Origin: Collimonas rhizosphaerae | Lineage (GTDB): Bacteria; Pseudomonadota; Gammaproteobacteria; Burkholderiales; Burkholderiaceae_D | DNA length: 64,000 bases | NCBI RefSeq assembly: GCF_038896935.1 | Contig: NZ_JBANDC010000011.1 | Location: forward strand, 62,001 to 126,000 | Direction: 5' to 3' | Shown here: positions 52,527-61,037 of the stretch, in pieces | Layout of the letters: every line of letters starts with the position of its first letter | How positions within the stretch are numbered: position 1 is the first letter of the stretch | Position numbers and translations under genes: made by a program | Notes under the pieces: model-generated | Databases searched by the model: none | Told to the model about the DNA's origin: nothing | The model's input: only the letters and a program-made list of their open reading frames with translations

Positions 52527-53639
52527 ATGTCAACTTCCTTTCCCCCTGCCTTGCCGGGCTCCACCCCGGTTGTCCGCGTGCCTGAATTGCCGCGCAAAGG
52601 CCGGCAGCGCACGGTGCTGGCCGGCTTGTCGCTGCTGCTGGCCGTGACTACGCTGCTGTGCGCGGCGCTCGGCGCTTACCAGATCGATCCATGGCGCATC
52701 CCGCTGCTGCTGTGGCAGGGCCTCCAGCCGGGAGAGCTGGGCATGGCCGATGCGCAAACGCGCGCGGTGCTGCTCGATATCCGCCTGCCGCGGGTGCTGC
52801 TGGCGATCCTGGTCGGCTGCGGTTTCGGCGCCGCCGGCAGCGCCATGCAAGCCTTGTTCCGCAATCCGCTGGCCGATCCCGGCCTGATCGGCGTTTCCAG
52901 CGGCGCCGCGCTCGGCGCTGCGCTGACCATCGTATTGGGCGCCACGCTGTGGCCCAACGCATTGCGCATGGTCGGCATCTATGCCCCCATGCTGGCGGCC
53001 TTCATCGGCGCCCTGGCGGTGGCCATGCTGGTGTATCGCATCGCTGCTGCCCGCGGCCGCCTGGCGCTGCCCTTGCTGCTGCTGGCAGGGATCGCCATCA
53101 ACGCCATCGTCGGCGCCGCCATCGGCTTGCTGATCTACGTCGCCAGCGACGACCAGCTGCGCACGCTCACCTTCTGGAACCTGGGCAGCCTGGCCGGCGC
53201 GCAGTGGTCCTTGCTGGCTGTGGCGACGCCGGTAGTCGTGTTCAGCATCGCCGCCCTGGCGCGCCATTCGGCGGCGCTCAACGCCATGCTGCTGGGGGAA
53301 GCCGAAGCCATGCACCTCGGCGTGCCGGTGCAAGCCATCAAGCGCCAGGTGCTGATCGCCAGCGCCTTGTGCGTCGGCGCACTGGTGGCCTGCACCGGCG
53401 CCATCGGCTTCATCGGCCTGGTAGCGCCGCACTGCATCCGCCTGGTTTGCGGCCCCGACCAGCGCGTAGTGCTGCCTGGCGCCTTGCTGTTCGGCGCCAT
53501 CCTGACCCTGGTTGCCGACCTGATCGCACGCACCGTGGCGGCGCCGGCCGAAATGCCGCTGGGAATCCTTACCGCATTGCTGGGCGGGCCGTTCTTCATG
53601 GTGCTGCTATGGCGCCGGCGCGGACAACTCGGCTTATGA
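52527..53639 (+). CDS. hmuU: hemin ABC transporter permease
   Basis: 370 residues from the ATG at 52527 (a TTG at 52512 is in frame). FecCD/BtuC-type permease with about ten spans; LLDIRLPRVLLAILVGCGFGAAGSAMQALFRNPLADPGLIGVSSGA is the family signature and GFIGLVAPHCIRL the ATPase-contacting loop. It follows hmuT by 18 bp. Confidence 0.94.
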   Translation: MSTSFPPALPGSTPVVRVPELPRKGRQRTVLAGLSLLLAVTTLLCAALGAYQIDPWRIPLLLWQGLQPGELGMADAQTRAVLLDIRLPRVLLAILVGCGFGAAGSAMQALFRNPLADPGLIGVSSGAALGAALTIVLGATLWPNALRMVGIYAPMLAAFIGALAVAMLVYRIAAARGRLALPLLLLAGIAINAIVGAAIGLLIYVASDDQLRTLTFWNLGSLAGAQWSLLAVATPVVVFSIAALARHSAALNAMLLGEAEAMHLGVPVQAIKRQVLIASALCVGALVACTGAIGFIGLVAPHCIRLVCGPDQRVVLPGALLFGAILTLVADLIARTVAAPAEMPLGILTALLGGPFFMVLLWRRRGQLGL

Positions 53640-53664
53640 CAACCAACCTGCCTGGAATCCGATC

Positions 53665-54480
53665 ATGTTAATCGCCAGCGACCTGTCCCTGCGACGCGGC
53701 AGCAAAACCATCCTGCGCAACCTCAGCCTGCATATCCGGCCGGGCGAAATCGTCGCCCTGCTGGGCCGTAACGGCGCCGGCAAAAGCACTTTGCTGAAAG
53801 CCATGTCGGGCGAATTCCACGGCAAGCTGCAAAACAGCGACGCCCTGCTGACCGGTGATATCGCGCTCGACGGCGTGCCGCTGGCGCGCATGACGCCGCA
53901 GCAACTGGCGACTGCCCGCGCAGTGCTGCCGCAAAGCGTGCAGTTTTCGTTTCCGTTCACAGCCATGGAAATCGCCCTGCTGGGCCGCTATCCGCATGGC
54001 GGCGGCAACAGCCTCGGCGATCGTCTGATCGCGATGGAAGCACTGGCTTTGGCCGGCGCCGCGGCGCTGGCGGAGCGCGACGTCACCACGCTCTCGGGCG
54101 GCGAACTGGCGCGGGTACAGTTCGCCCGGGTGCTGGCGCAGTTGCGGCCGCAACATGGCGACGAAGGTATGCCGCCCAGCCCGCGCTACCTGTTGCTGGA
54201 CGAACCGACCGCAGCGCTGGACCTGGCGCACCAGCACCATTTGCTTGGCACCCTGCGGCAATTGGCGAAAGAATGGAATCTCGGCGTGCTGGCGATCATG
54301 CATGATCCCAACCTGGCTGCGCGTTATGCCGACCAGCTGGCCTGGCTGGCGGACGGCGCCTTGCTGGTGCAAGACACGCCGGCGCTGACCATGACGCCAC
54401 ATGTGGTCAAGGCTTGCCTGGGGATTGATGTCGAGGTGATCCGGCAAAGCGGCAAACCGCCGTTTGCGATGCCGGCTTGA
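53665..54480 (+). CDS. hmuV: hemin ABC transporter ATP-binding protein
   Basis: 271 residues. Walker A LGRNGAGKSTL (about 32-42), signature LSGGELARVQFARVLAQLRP, Walker B YLLLDEPTAALD, and the switch histidine in AIMHDPNLAARYADQLAWL. The QHGDEGMPPSPRY insert between signature and Walker B is typical of HmuV. Last gene of the heme operon, converging on rmuC with 48 bp between. Confidence 0.95.
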   Translation: MLIASDLSLRRGSKTILRNLSLHIRPGEIVALLGRNGAGKSTLLKAMSGEFHGKLQNSDALLTGDIALDGVPLARMTPQQLATARAVLPQSVQFSFPFTAMEIALLGRYPHGGGNSLGDRLIAMEALALAGAAALAERDVTTLSGGELARVQFARVLAQLRPQHGDEGMPPSPRYLLLDEPTAALDLAHQHHLLGTLRQLAKEWNLGVLAIMHDPNLAARYADQLAWLADGALLVQDTPALTMTPHVVKACLGIDVEVIRQSGKPPFAMPA

Positions 54481-54528
54481 CGTCTCCCGCAACCGGGCCG
54501 GCAACAGATCGACGCCGGCGATGTTGTT

Positions 54529-55992
54529 TCAGCTTTCGTCGTCCGGCGCCAGTTCCGGGTCCTTGCCCAGCAGCAGCTGCGCGGCGTCGCTCGGCAAGGC
54601 TTCCACCGATTTCAGCTTGCGCGCCATCTGGCGGCTGCGCACTTCGGCCTGGTCGATGTTCTTGGCCGCCCGTTCCAAGGTCAGCTTGGTGGCGGCCAGG
54701 ACGTCGCCGAACTTGCCGAACTCGGTCTTGACCGCACCCAGCACTTGCCATACTTCCGACGAGCGCTTCTCCAGCGCCAGTGTCCTGAATCCCATCTGCA
54801 GGCTGTTCAGCAAAGCCGACAAGGTCGACGGGCCAGCGATGCTGATCCGGTGCACGCGCTGCAATTCGTCGGCCAGGCCGGGACGGCGCATGACCTCGGC
54901 GTACAAGCCTTCGGTCGGCAGGAACAGGATGGCGAAATCGGTGGTCAGCGGCGGCGACAGGTATTTCTCGGCGATGGTCTTGGCTTCGCCGCGCACCGCC
55001 CGCTCCAGCTCGCGCGAGGCTTGCGCCACGCCTTCGGCATCGGCGCGGTCGGCAGCGTCGGCCAGGCGCTCGTATTGTTCCTTTGGGAACTTGGCGTCGA
55101 TCGGCATCCACACCGGCGTGCCGCCGTCGTCGTTGCCGGGCAGCTTGATGGCGAACTCGACCCGTTCGCCGCTGCCGGGAACGGTTTCCACGTTCTTCGC
55201 GTATTGCTCCGGCGTCAGCACCTGTTCCAACAGCATTTCCAGCTGCACTTCACCCCAGGTGCCGCGCGTCTTGACGTTGGTCAGCACCCGCTTGAGATCG
55301 CCGACGCCGATCGCCAGCTGCTGCATCTCGCCCAGGCCTTGATGCACTTTTTCCAGGCGGTCGGACACGATCTTGAACGATTCGCCCAGGCGCTGCTCCA
55401 GCGTCGCGTGCAGTTTTTCATCGACGGTCTTGCGCATTTCTTCGAGCCGCAAGCCATTGTCGTTCTGCAGGTCCTTGATCTTGGCTTCCAGCGTGGCACG
55501 CACTTCCGCCATGCGCTGCGCATTCGATTCGGTCAGCGCCGCCAGCGTCTGGTTCAGCGTGTCGCCGAAACGCTTCAGCGACTGCGCCTGTTCCTCGCGA
55601 TTGGTCTGCGCCTGCTGGTTCATCGCCAGCCGCATGCTGTCGAGCTGCTGGGCGTTGGTTTCGTTGAGCTTGACCAGCTGCTGGGCAAAGGTATCGATCT
55701 GGTTGTTTTGCAGAGTGGCGACGCTGGTCATCTGCGCCGCCAGCGTCTGCTGCAGCTGGCCGAAATTGCTGCCCAGTTCCTGTCGCATGCCCTGGGCGCT
55801 GGTCTGCACCTCGCTGCGCAGTTCGCGCTGCTGGCGTTCGCCGATATCTTGTTGGTGGCGCTGCAGGTCGTTTTGCAGCTGCGCCAGCTGTTGCACGGGA
55901 TCGGCGCCGCGCGAGCTGCGCAGGATGGCGACGATCTGCAGCACGATGATGACGGCGGCGGCGAGCAGGATGAGCAGTTCGGTTGATGTCAT
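54529..55992 (-). CDS. rmuC: DNA recombination protein RmuC
   Basis: 487 residues (E. coli 475). N-terminal membrane anchor (LLILLAAAVIIVLQIVAIL), a long Gln-rich coiled coil (about 30-210), then the RmuC nuclease-like domain (about 230-430) with WGEVQLEMLLEQVLTPEQY, WMPIDAKFPKEQYERLADA and DFAILFLPTEGLYAEV. It limits recombination at inverted repeats in E. coli. It follows the truncated-hemoglobin gene by 37 bp. Confidence 0.95.
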   Translation of the reverse strand: MTSTELLILLAAAVIIVLQIVAILRSSRGADPVQQLAQLQNDLQRHQQDIGERQQRELRSEVQTSAQGMRQELGSNFGQLQQTLAAQMTSVATLQNNQIDTFAQQLVKLNETNAQQLDSMRLAMNQQAQTNREEQAQSLKRFGDTLNQTLAALTESNAQRMAEVRATLEAKIKDLQNDNGLRLEEMRKTVDEKLHATLEQRLGESFKIVSDRLEKVHQGLGEMQQLAIGVGDLKRVLTNVKTRGTWGEVQLEMLLEQVLTPEQYAKNVETVPGSGERVEFAIKLPGNDDGGTPVWMPIDAKFPKEQYERLADAADRADAEGVAQASRELERAVRGEAKTIAEKYLSPPLTTDFAILFLPTEGLYAEVMRRPGLADELQRVHRISIAGPSTLSALLNSLQMGFRTLALEKRSSEVWQVLGAVKTEFGKFGDVLAATKLTLERAAKNIDQAEVRSRQMARKLKSVEALPSDAAQLLLGKDPELAPDDES

Positions 55993-56029
55993 GTATTCTT
56001 CGATAAGCTAAAAATGGATTGCGGTGAAA

Positions 56030-56491
56030 TCACGGCTGACTTTCGGCTTGACTCTGGGCCTGATTATCTGCCTTGTTGCGCATCCAGTCGGCAGTCTGGA
56101 AGAAGGAGGTCAGCAAATGTTCCTGCAGCCTTTCCTCCATGCCGACATCCTGCATCGCCAGCGCCATGCAGCGCAGCCACTGGTCGCGCTCCGGCGTCGC
56201 GATCGCATATGGCAGGTGGCGGGCGCGCAGGCGCGGATGGCCGAAGCGTTCTATGTACAGGTCGGGGCCGCCGCTCCAGCCGCTCAGGAACCAGTAGAAC
56301 TTGTCGCGCGAACCGTCGAGCGTGGTCGGATGCAGGGCCCGGATCACGGCGAACTGCGGCTCCAGGTCCATCAGGTCGTAGAAGCGGTCTACCAGCTCGC
56401 GCAGCTTGCCGGCGCCGCCTATCATGTCGTAGAGGCTGGCTTGTTCCTGGTCCGCCGGCTCGCCGGCGGACGTAGTGTGTTCTGTAGTCAT
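56030..56491 (-). CDS. group II truncated hemoglobin
   Basis: 153 residues. The 2-on-2 globin core has FYDLMDLEP (B/C region), the proximal histidine His92 in LRARHLPYAIATPERDQWL and the group II marker Trp105 (G8) in DQWLRCM. Gly pairs (GGAGKL, GWSGG) are as expected. Binds oxygen or nitric oxide; role unknown. The last residues are a Gln-rich tail. Upstream neighbour of rmuC in one likely transcript. Confidence 0.93.
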   Translation of the reverse strand: MTTEHTTSAGEPADQEQASLYDMIGGAGKLRELVDRFYDLMDLEPQFAVIRALHPTTLDGSRDKFYWFLSGWSGGPDLYIERFGHPRLRARHLPYAIATPERDQWLRCMALAMQDVGMEERLQEHLLTSFFQTADWMRNKADNQAQSQAESQP

Positions 56492-56564
56492 GGGGAGATA
56501 GTGTTAGCGTAAGCCGACATTATCCTCTAATTGACGTAACTCAGTGCCCCCGCCGCGCGGGGCA

Positions 56565-59069
56565 TCAGGCTTCACGCAAGGTTTGCAGGGGCGGCTGGTT
56601 CAATACATGGCGCAGGCCGACCCAGCCGCCGGCAAACGTGCAGGCGGCGCCGATCGCCATCCCCGCCAGCCACACCAGCGGACTGAAGGTCCAGGTAAAG
56701 CTGAATACGTAGTGCGCCAGCGCCCAGCCGGTTGCCGCTGCGCCGCTGGCCGCCAGGAAGCCCGCCAGGCTGCCGATCAGGGCGAACTCGATCCATTGCG
56801 ATTGCGACAGCTGCTTGCGGGTAGCGCCCAGCGCGCGCAGCAGGCCGGCTTCGCGGGTGCGCTCGTCTTGCGAGCCGACCAGGGCCGCGTACAGCACCAG
56901 CGCGCCGGACAGCAGGGTAAACAGGAAAAGGAATTCCACCGCCACCACCACCTGGTCGATCACGCCCTGGATCTGCTTGATCACGCTGCCGATATCGACC
57001 ACCGTCAGGTTGGGAAAATCGCGCGTCAGCTGGTTGCCGAAATTGATGCGGGCATCCGGCAGATTGAAAGCGGTGATCCAGGTTTGCGGCATCTCGGTCA
57101 TCAGCTTGGGATTGAGGATGACAAAGAAGTTCACGCGCATCGAGCCCCATTCCAGCTTGCGCAGGCTGGTAACCGGCGCGGTCACCAGCTGGCCGGCGAT
57201 GTCGAACTGCAGCTTGTCGCCCAGCTTCAGGTTCAAGGTCTTGGCCAGGCCCTCTTCCACCGATGCCTCGGGCCGGCTATCGTCGAACCAGCGGCCGGCG
57301 GTCACCGTGTTCTGCGCCGGCACCTGGTCCATGGTGGACAGGTTGAACTCGCGGTCGACCAGCCGCTTGGCGCGGTCGTCGGGATAGGTGTCGGCGGTGA
57401 TCGGCTTGTCGTTGACCTGGGTCAGGCGGCCGCGGATCATCGGGAACAGCTGCGGCTGGGCGATGCCGGCCGCTTGCAGGCGTTGCGTGATATCGGCGCG
57501 CTGGTCGTCCTGGATATTGATCACAAAGCGGTTGGGCGCGTCTGCCGGCGTGGCCTGGCGCCAGGCGCCGACCAGGTCGCCGCGGATCACCGTCAGCAGC
57601 AGCAAGGCCATCAGCCCCAGCGACAAGGCGACGATCTGGACCACCGTGGCCACCGGCCGCCGCTGCAGCGCGGTCAGCGCAAAGCGCCAGCTCGGATGAC
57701 GCGACAGGCTACGCACATGGCGCGAACCTTTCAACGCCAGCCAGCCGAGCAAGGCGAACAAGCCGAAACCGCCCAAGAATCCGAGCGCCGTCAACAGGCC
57801 CAGTTTGATATCGCCTGCCTGCCACAGCAGCAAGCCGACAAATGTCAGCGTGCCGAGCAGGTAAGTCGCCAGCACCAGCGCTTGCGGCGCATCCTGTTCG
57901 CGCCGGATCACGCGGTTGTGCGGCACGTTGCGCAGTTGCAGGATAGGCGGCAAGGCAAATCCGACCAGCAGCAGCAAGCCGGTGACCAGGCCCTGCACCG
58001 CAGGCAACACGCTGGCGGGCGGCAAGTCGCTGGCGACAAACTTGCCCAGCAAATCCAGCAGCATGAAATGCGCGCCGAAACCCAGCGCGACGCCGACCAG
58101 GCTGCCGGCCAGGCCGACCAGCAGGAATTCCAGCAAATACAGCTGCGTCACCTGGTTCTGCGTCAAACCGAGGCAGCGCAGCATGGCGCAAGCGTCCAGG
58201 TGGCGCAGCATGAAGCGGCGCGCCGCCATCGCCACCGCTACCGCCGCCAGCAGGGCCGACAGCAAACCGACCAGCGACAGGAACTGCTGGCCGCGGTCGA
58301 GCGTCGCGCGCATTTCAGGACGGCCGTTTTCCAGGCCTTCGATGCGCACGCCCTTGAGGTTTTCGCGGCTGATGTCGCTTTCCACCCATTGCTGGAAATC
58401 CTGCACCTGCTGCGGCGCGCCGGCCAGCAGCAAGCGGTAGGTCACGCGCGAACCGTCCTGCACCAGGTTGGTGGAAGCCAGGTCAGCCATGGACAGCATC
58501 ACGCGCGGCGCAAAATTGATGAAGCCGCTGCCGCGGTCGGGTTCGACCACCAGGACCTTGGCTATCTTGAATGTACGATCGCCCAGCTTGAGCGGATCGC
58601 CCACCGCCAGGTTGAGCGCGCTCAGCATGTTGGCGTCCAGCCATACCGTGCCTGCGGCGGGAACCTGCCGGGTAACCGTATCGGTCCCGCCCAGCTTGTC
58701 GGCGACCACCAGGCTGCCGCGCAGCGGGTAGCCGGCGCTGACGGCTTTGAGCGAAGCCAGCTGCGACCGGGCGCTGTCGCCCTCGCCGGCGATGGCCATG
58801 CTGGGGAATACCACCGTGTCGGCCAGGGTCAGCCGGCGCCGTTGCGCCTCGCTGCGCCAGCCGGGGCTGATGCGCTGGTCGCCGGATATCAGCAGGTCGG
58901 CGCCCAGCAGCTGGTGCGCATCGCGGCTCAGGCCGGCGCGCATCCTGTCTACAAAAAAACCGACTGCCGACAAGGAGGCGACGGCCACGATCAGTGCTAT
59001 CAGCAAGAAACGTAATTCACCCGCGCGCCAGTCGCGGCGGGTCATGCGTAGGGACTGCAAAAAAATCAT
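56565..59069 (-). CDS. ABC transporter permease, FtsX/YbbP (MacB-like) type
   Basis: 834 residues from the ATG at 59069. Ten or so membrane spans in the YbbP layout: N-terminal span, large periplasmic domain, then two blocks of three or four spans (FtsX domains at about 250-380 and 715-830). It fits putative lipoprotein/toxin-export permeases of the YbbAP family, which need a separate ATPase. No ATPase gene lies next to it here. Start overlaps the DUF4126 stop (ATGA, 59066-59069). Confidence 0.9.
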   Translation of the reverse strand: MIFLQSLRMTRRDWRAGELRFLLIALIVAVASLSAVGFFVDRMRAGLSRDAHQLLGADLLISGDQRISPGWRSEAQRRRLTLADTVVFPSMAIAGEGDSARSQLASLKAVSAGYPLRGSLVVADKLGGTDTVTRQVPAAGTVWLDANMLSALNLAVGDPLKLGDRTFKIAKVLVVEPDRGSGFINFAPRVMLSMADLASTNLVQDGSRVTYRLLLAGAPQQVQDFQQWVESDISRENLKGVRIEGLENGRPEMRATLDRGQQFLSLVGLLSALLAAVAVAMAARRFMLRHLDACAMLRCLGLTQNQVTQLYLLEFLLVGLAGSLVGVALGFGAHFMLLDLLGKFVASDLPPASVLPAVQGLVTGLLLLVGFALPPILQLRNVPHNRVIRREQDAPQALVLATYLLGTLTFVGLLLWQAGDIKLGLLTALGFLGGFGLFALLGWLALKGSRHVRSLSRHPSWRFALTALQRRPVATVVQIVALSLGLMALLLLTVIRGDLVGAWRQATPADAPNRFVINIQDDQRADITQRLQAAGIAQPQLFPMIRGRLTQVNDKPITADTYPDDRAKRLVDREFNLSTMDQVPAQNTVTAGRWFDDSRPEASVEEGLAKTLNLKLGDKLQFDIAGQLVTAPVTSLRKLEWGSMRVNFFVILNPKLMTEMPQTWITAFNLPDARINFGNQLTRDFPNLTVVDIGSVIKQIQGVIDQVVVAVEFLFLFTLLSGALVLYAALVGSQDERTREAGLLRALGATRKQLSQSQWIEFALIGSLAGFLAASGAAATGWALAHYVFSFTWTFSPLVWLAGMAIGAACTFAGGWVGLRHVLNQPPLQTLREA

Positions 59070-59650
59070 GTGGCGAGCCTTTGGAATACCCAGCGTAAGC
59101 CGCGCCACAATTTAGGCAGCAGCCAGATCGCAAACAGGAAAAACAGGAACAGGAAGGCAAACAGCAGCCAGGGATGGAAAAACGCTGCCCACAAGCCGCC
59201 CATCACGGTCGCGTCTTCAGCAAACGAGGCGGTCCAGTTGCTCAGCGGTTCGGGCGTGGTGTTGATCATGGCCCGGCTGCCGGCCTTGGTGGCATGGGCG
59301 CCCAGTGCAAACGTGCCGCCGATCAGCGCCGCTATCGTGGTCCAGGCCGGGTCCATGTGGCCCATGGCGGCCACCGCCAGGATGGCGCCGGCCGGAATCC
59401 GGATGAAGGTGTGGACCGCGTCCCAGACCGAATCGAGGCCGGGAATCTTGTCGACCAGGAACTCGATGGCGCCCAGCAGGCCGGTCACGCCGATCACCCA
59501 TGGCGATTCCAGCACCTGCAGCGCCTGCGGCAGATCGATCCAGCCCATGCGGCCGAACCAGCCGGCGATGAACAGCGCCATGTACAGGCGGAGGCCGCTG
59601 GCCCAGGACAAGCCGCCGGCAAGCGCAGCGCTAGATATTGTATCGATCAT
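59066..59650 (-). CDS. DUF4126 family membrane protein
   Basis: 194 residues with four to five hydrophobic segments; glycine-rich early part (LAGGLSWASGLRLYMALFIAGWFGRMG), LLGAIEFLVDKIPGLDSVWDAVHTFIRIPAGA, and a C-terminal FLFFLFAIWLLPKLWRGLRWVF span. These blocks match DUF4126. Function unknown. Translation is coupled to the FtsX-like permease, which suggests the two work together. Confidence 0.85.
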   Translation of the reverse strand: MIDTISSAALAGGLSWASGLRLYMALFIAGWFGRMGWIDLPQALQVLESPWVIGVTGLLGAIEFLVDKIPGLDSVWDAVHTFIRIPAGAILAVAAMGHMDPAWTTIAALIGGTFALGAHATKAGSRAMINTTPEPLSNWTASFAEDATVMGGLWAAFFHPWLLFAFLFLFFLFAIWLLPKLWRGLRWVFQRLAT

Positions 59651-59812
59651 GATGTCCCCTCTCCGCGGTCTGGTTCCGTTTTGGCACGCTAGCGCCGATC
59701 ATCCTAAGTCCGACAGGTTGTTAGCGTAACTTAAATCTACGCCAGCCGCGCAAGAATAGCCATCCCGCCGGCAAAATCTGCCACAGGATCGCAGTAAAGG
59801 AAGGAACAAAAG

Positions 59813-59835
59813 GCGCCGCCGGAACCGGGCGGCGC
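59813..59835 (-). terminator. aroC intrinsic terminator
   Basis: An 8-bp all-GC stem (GCGCCGCC at 59813-59820 with its complement at 59828-59835), then CTTTTG in the minus direction, 9 bp after the aroC stop. Confidence 0.8.
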
Positions 59836-59844
59836 GCTGCCGGA

Positions 59845-60936
59845 TTACCTGGAATCGACCAGCGGCGCGACCTGTACGTCGCCGCACTGGGCGCGGTGGC
59901 GCAAGGCATGGTCCATCAGCACCAGGGCCAGCATCGCCTCGGCGATGGGCGTGGCGCGGATGCCGACGCAAGGATCGTGGCGGCCGAAGGTTTCGACCGT
60001 GGCCGGATTGCCCTGCTTGTCGATCGACTGGCGCGGGGTGCGGATGCTGGAGGTCGGCTTGATGGCGATCGACACGGTGATGTCCTGGCCGCTGGAAATG
60101 CCGCCCAGGATGCCGCCGGCGTTGTTGGTCAGGAAGCCGTGGCGGGTGATTTCATCGCCGTGCTGCGATCCCCGTTGCGCCACCGAGGCAAAGCCGGCGC
60201 CGATTTCCACGCCCTTGACAGCGTTGATGCCCATCATGGCGTAGCCGATTTCGGCGTCCAGCTTGTCGTACAAAGGCTCGCCCAGGCCGACCGGCACCTT
60301 GGAAGCGACGATATCGATGCGCGCGCCGCAGGAATCGCCGTCCTTGCGCAAGGCGTCCATGTACGCCTCAAGTTCGGCGATCTGGCTGATGTTGGCAGCA
60401 AAAAACGGGTTGTTGGGGACATGGTCCCAGGACTCGAAAACCACCGGGATTTCACCCAGCTGGCTCATGCAGCCCTTGAAGGTAGTCCCATACTGCTGCA
60501 GCAGCCATTTTTTGGCGATGGCCGCGGCGCCGACCATGGGCGCCGTCAGGCGCGCCGATGACCGGCCGCCGCCGCGCGGATCGCGGATGCCGTATTTCTG
60601 CCAGTAGGTGAAGTCGGCGTGGCCGGGACGGAAGGTATCGACGATATTGCCGTAATCCTTGCTGCGCTGGTCCTGGTTGCGGATCAGCAGCATGATCGGA
60701 GTGCCGGTGGTCTTGCCTTCGTAGACGCCGGACAGGATCTCTACCGTGTCCGGCTCCTGGCGCTGCGTCACGTGGCGCGAAGTGCCGGGCTTGCGACGGT
60801 CCAGGTCAGGCTGGATATCGGCTTCGGACAGCTCCAGGCCCGGCGGGCAGCCATCCACCACGCAGCCGATGGCCGGGCCGTGGGATTCGCCGAAATTGGT
60901 GACGCTAAACAGACTGCCGAAGGTATTGCCGGGCAT
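59845..60936 (-). CDS. aroC: chorismate synthase
   Basis: 363 residues (E. coli 361). Makes chorismate from EPSP using reduced FMN. Seen: GESHGPAIGCVVDGCPPGL, RPGHADFTYWQKYGIRDPRGGGRSSAR (split 20-residue core), GGISSGQDI, and RHDPCVGIRATPIAEAMLAL, the complete family signatures. No strong ribosome site is seen before the ATG at 60936. It ends at a clear intrinsic terminator. Confidence 0.97.
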   Translation of the reverse strand: MPGNTFGSLFSVTNFGESHGPAIGCVVDGCPPGLELSEADIQPDLDRRKPGTSRHVTQRQEPDTVEILSGVYEGKTTGTPIMLLIRNQDQRSKDYGNIVDTFRPGHADFTYWQKYGIRDPRGGGRSSARLTAPMVGAAAIAKKWLLQQYGTTFKGCMSQLGEIPVVFESWDHVPNNPFFAANISQIAELEAYMDALRKDGDSCGARIDIVASKVPVGLGEPLYDKLDAEIGYAMMGINAVKGVEIGAGFASVAQRGSQHGDEITRHGFLTNNAGGILGGISSGQDITVSIAIKPTSSIRTPRQSIDKQGNPATVETFGRHDPCVGIRATPIAEAMLALVLMDHALRHRAQCGDVQVAPLVDSR

Positions 60937-60968
60937 GATGATCCAGATAAAAGGAGGCTGAAAGACAT

Positions 60969-61014
60969 GATTTTACCAGCGCCGCCCCTCAGGGGCTACC
61001 CGGCTGGCAAAATC
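60969..61014 (-). terminator. hairpin between nucleoside hydrolase and aroC
   Basis: Outer arms GATTTTACCAGC (60969-60980) and GCTGGCAAAATC (61003-61014) pair at 11 of 12 positions, the remaining one open to G-U pairing, around an inner CCCC-TCA-GGGG stem. It lies about 24 bp after the nucleoside hydrolase stop in the minus direction, so it probably ends that transcript. Confidence 0.6.
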
Positions 61015-61037
61015 ATTGCCTTTTCAATATCACCTGG

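Noticed and set aside
56544..59015. 823-codon plus-strand frame opposite the FtsX-like permease
   Set aside because: Gln/His/Arg-rich antisense translation with no hydrophobic or domain structure; the minus-strand permease is unambiguous.
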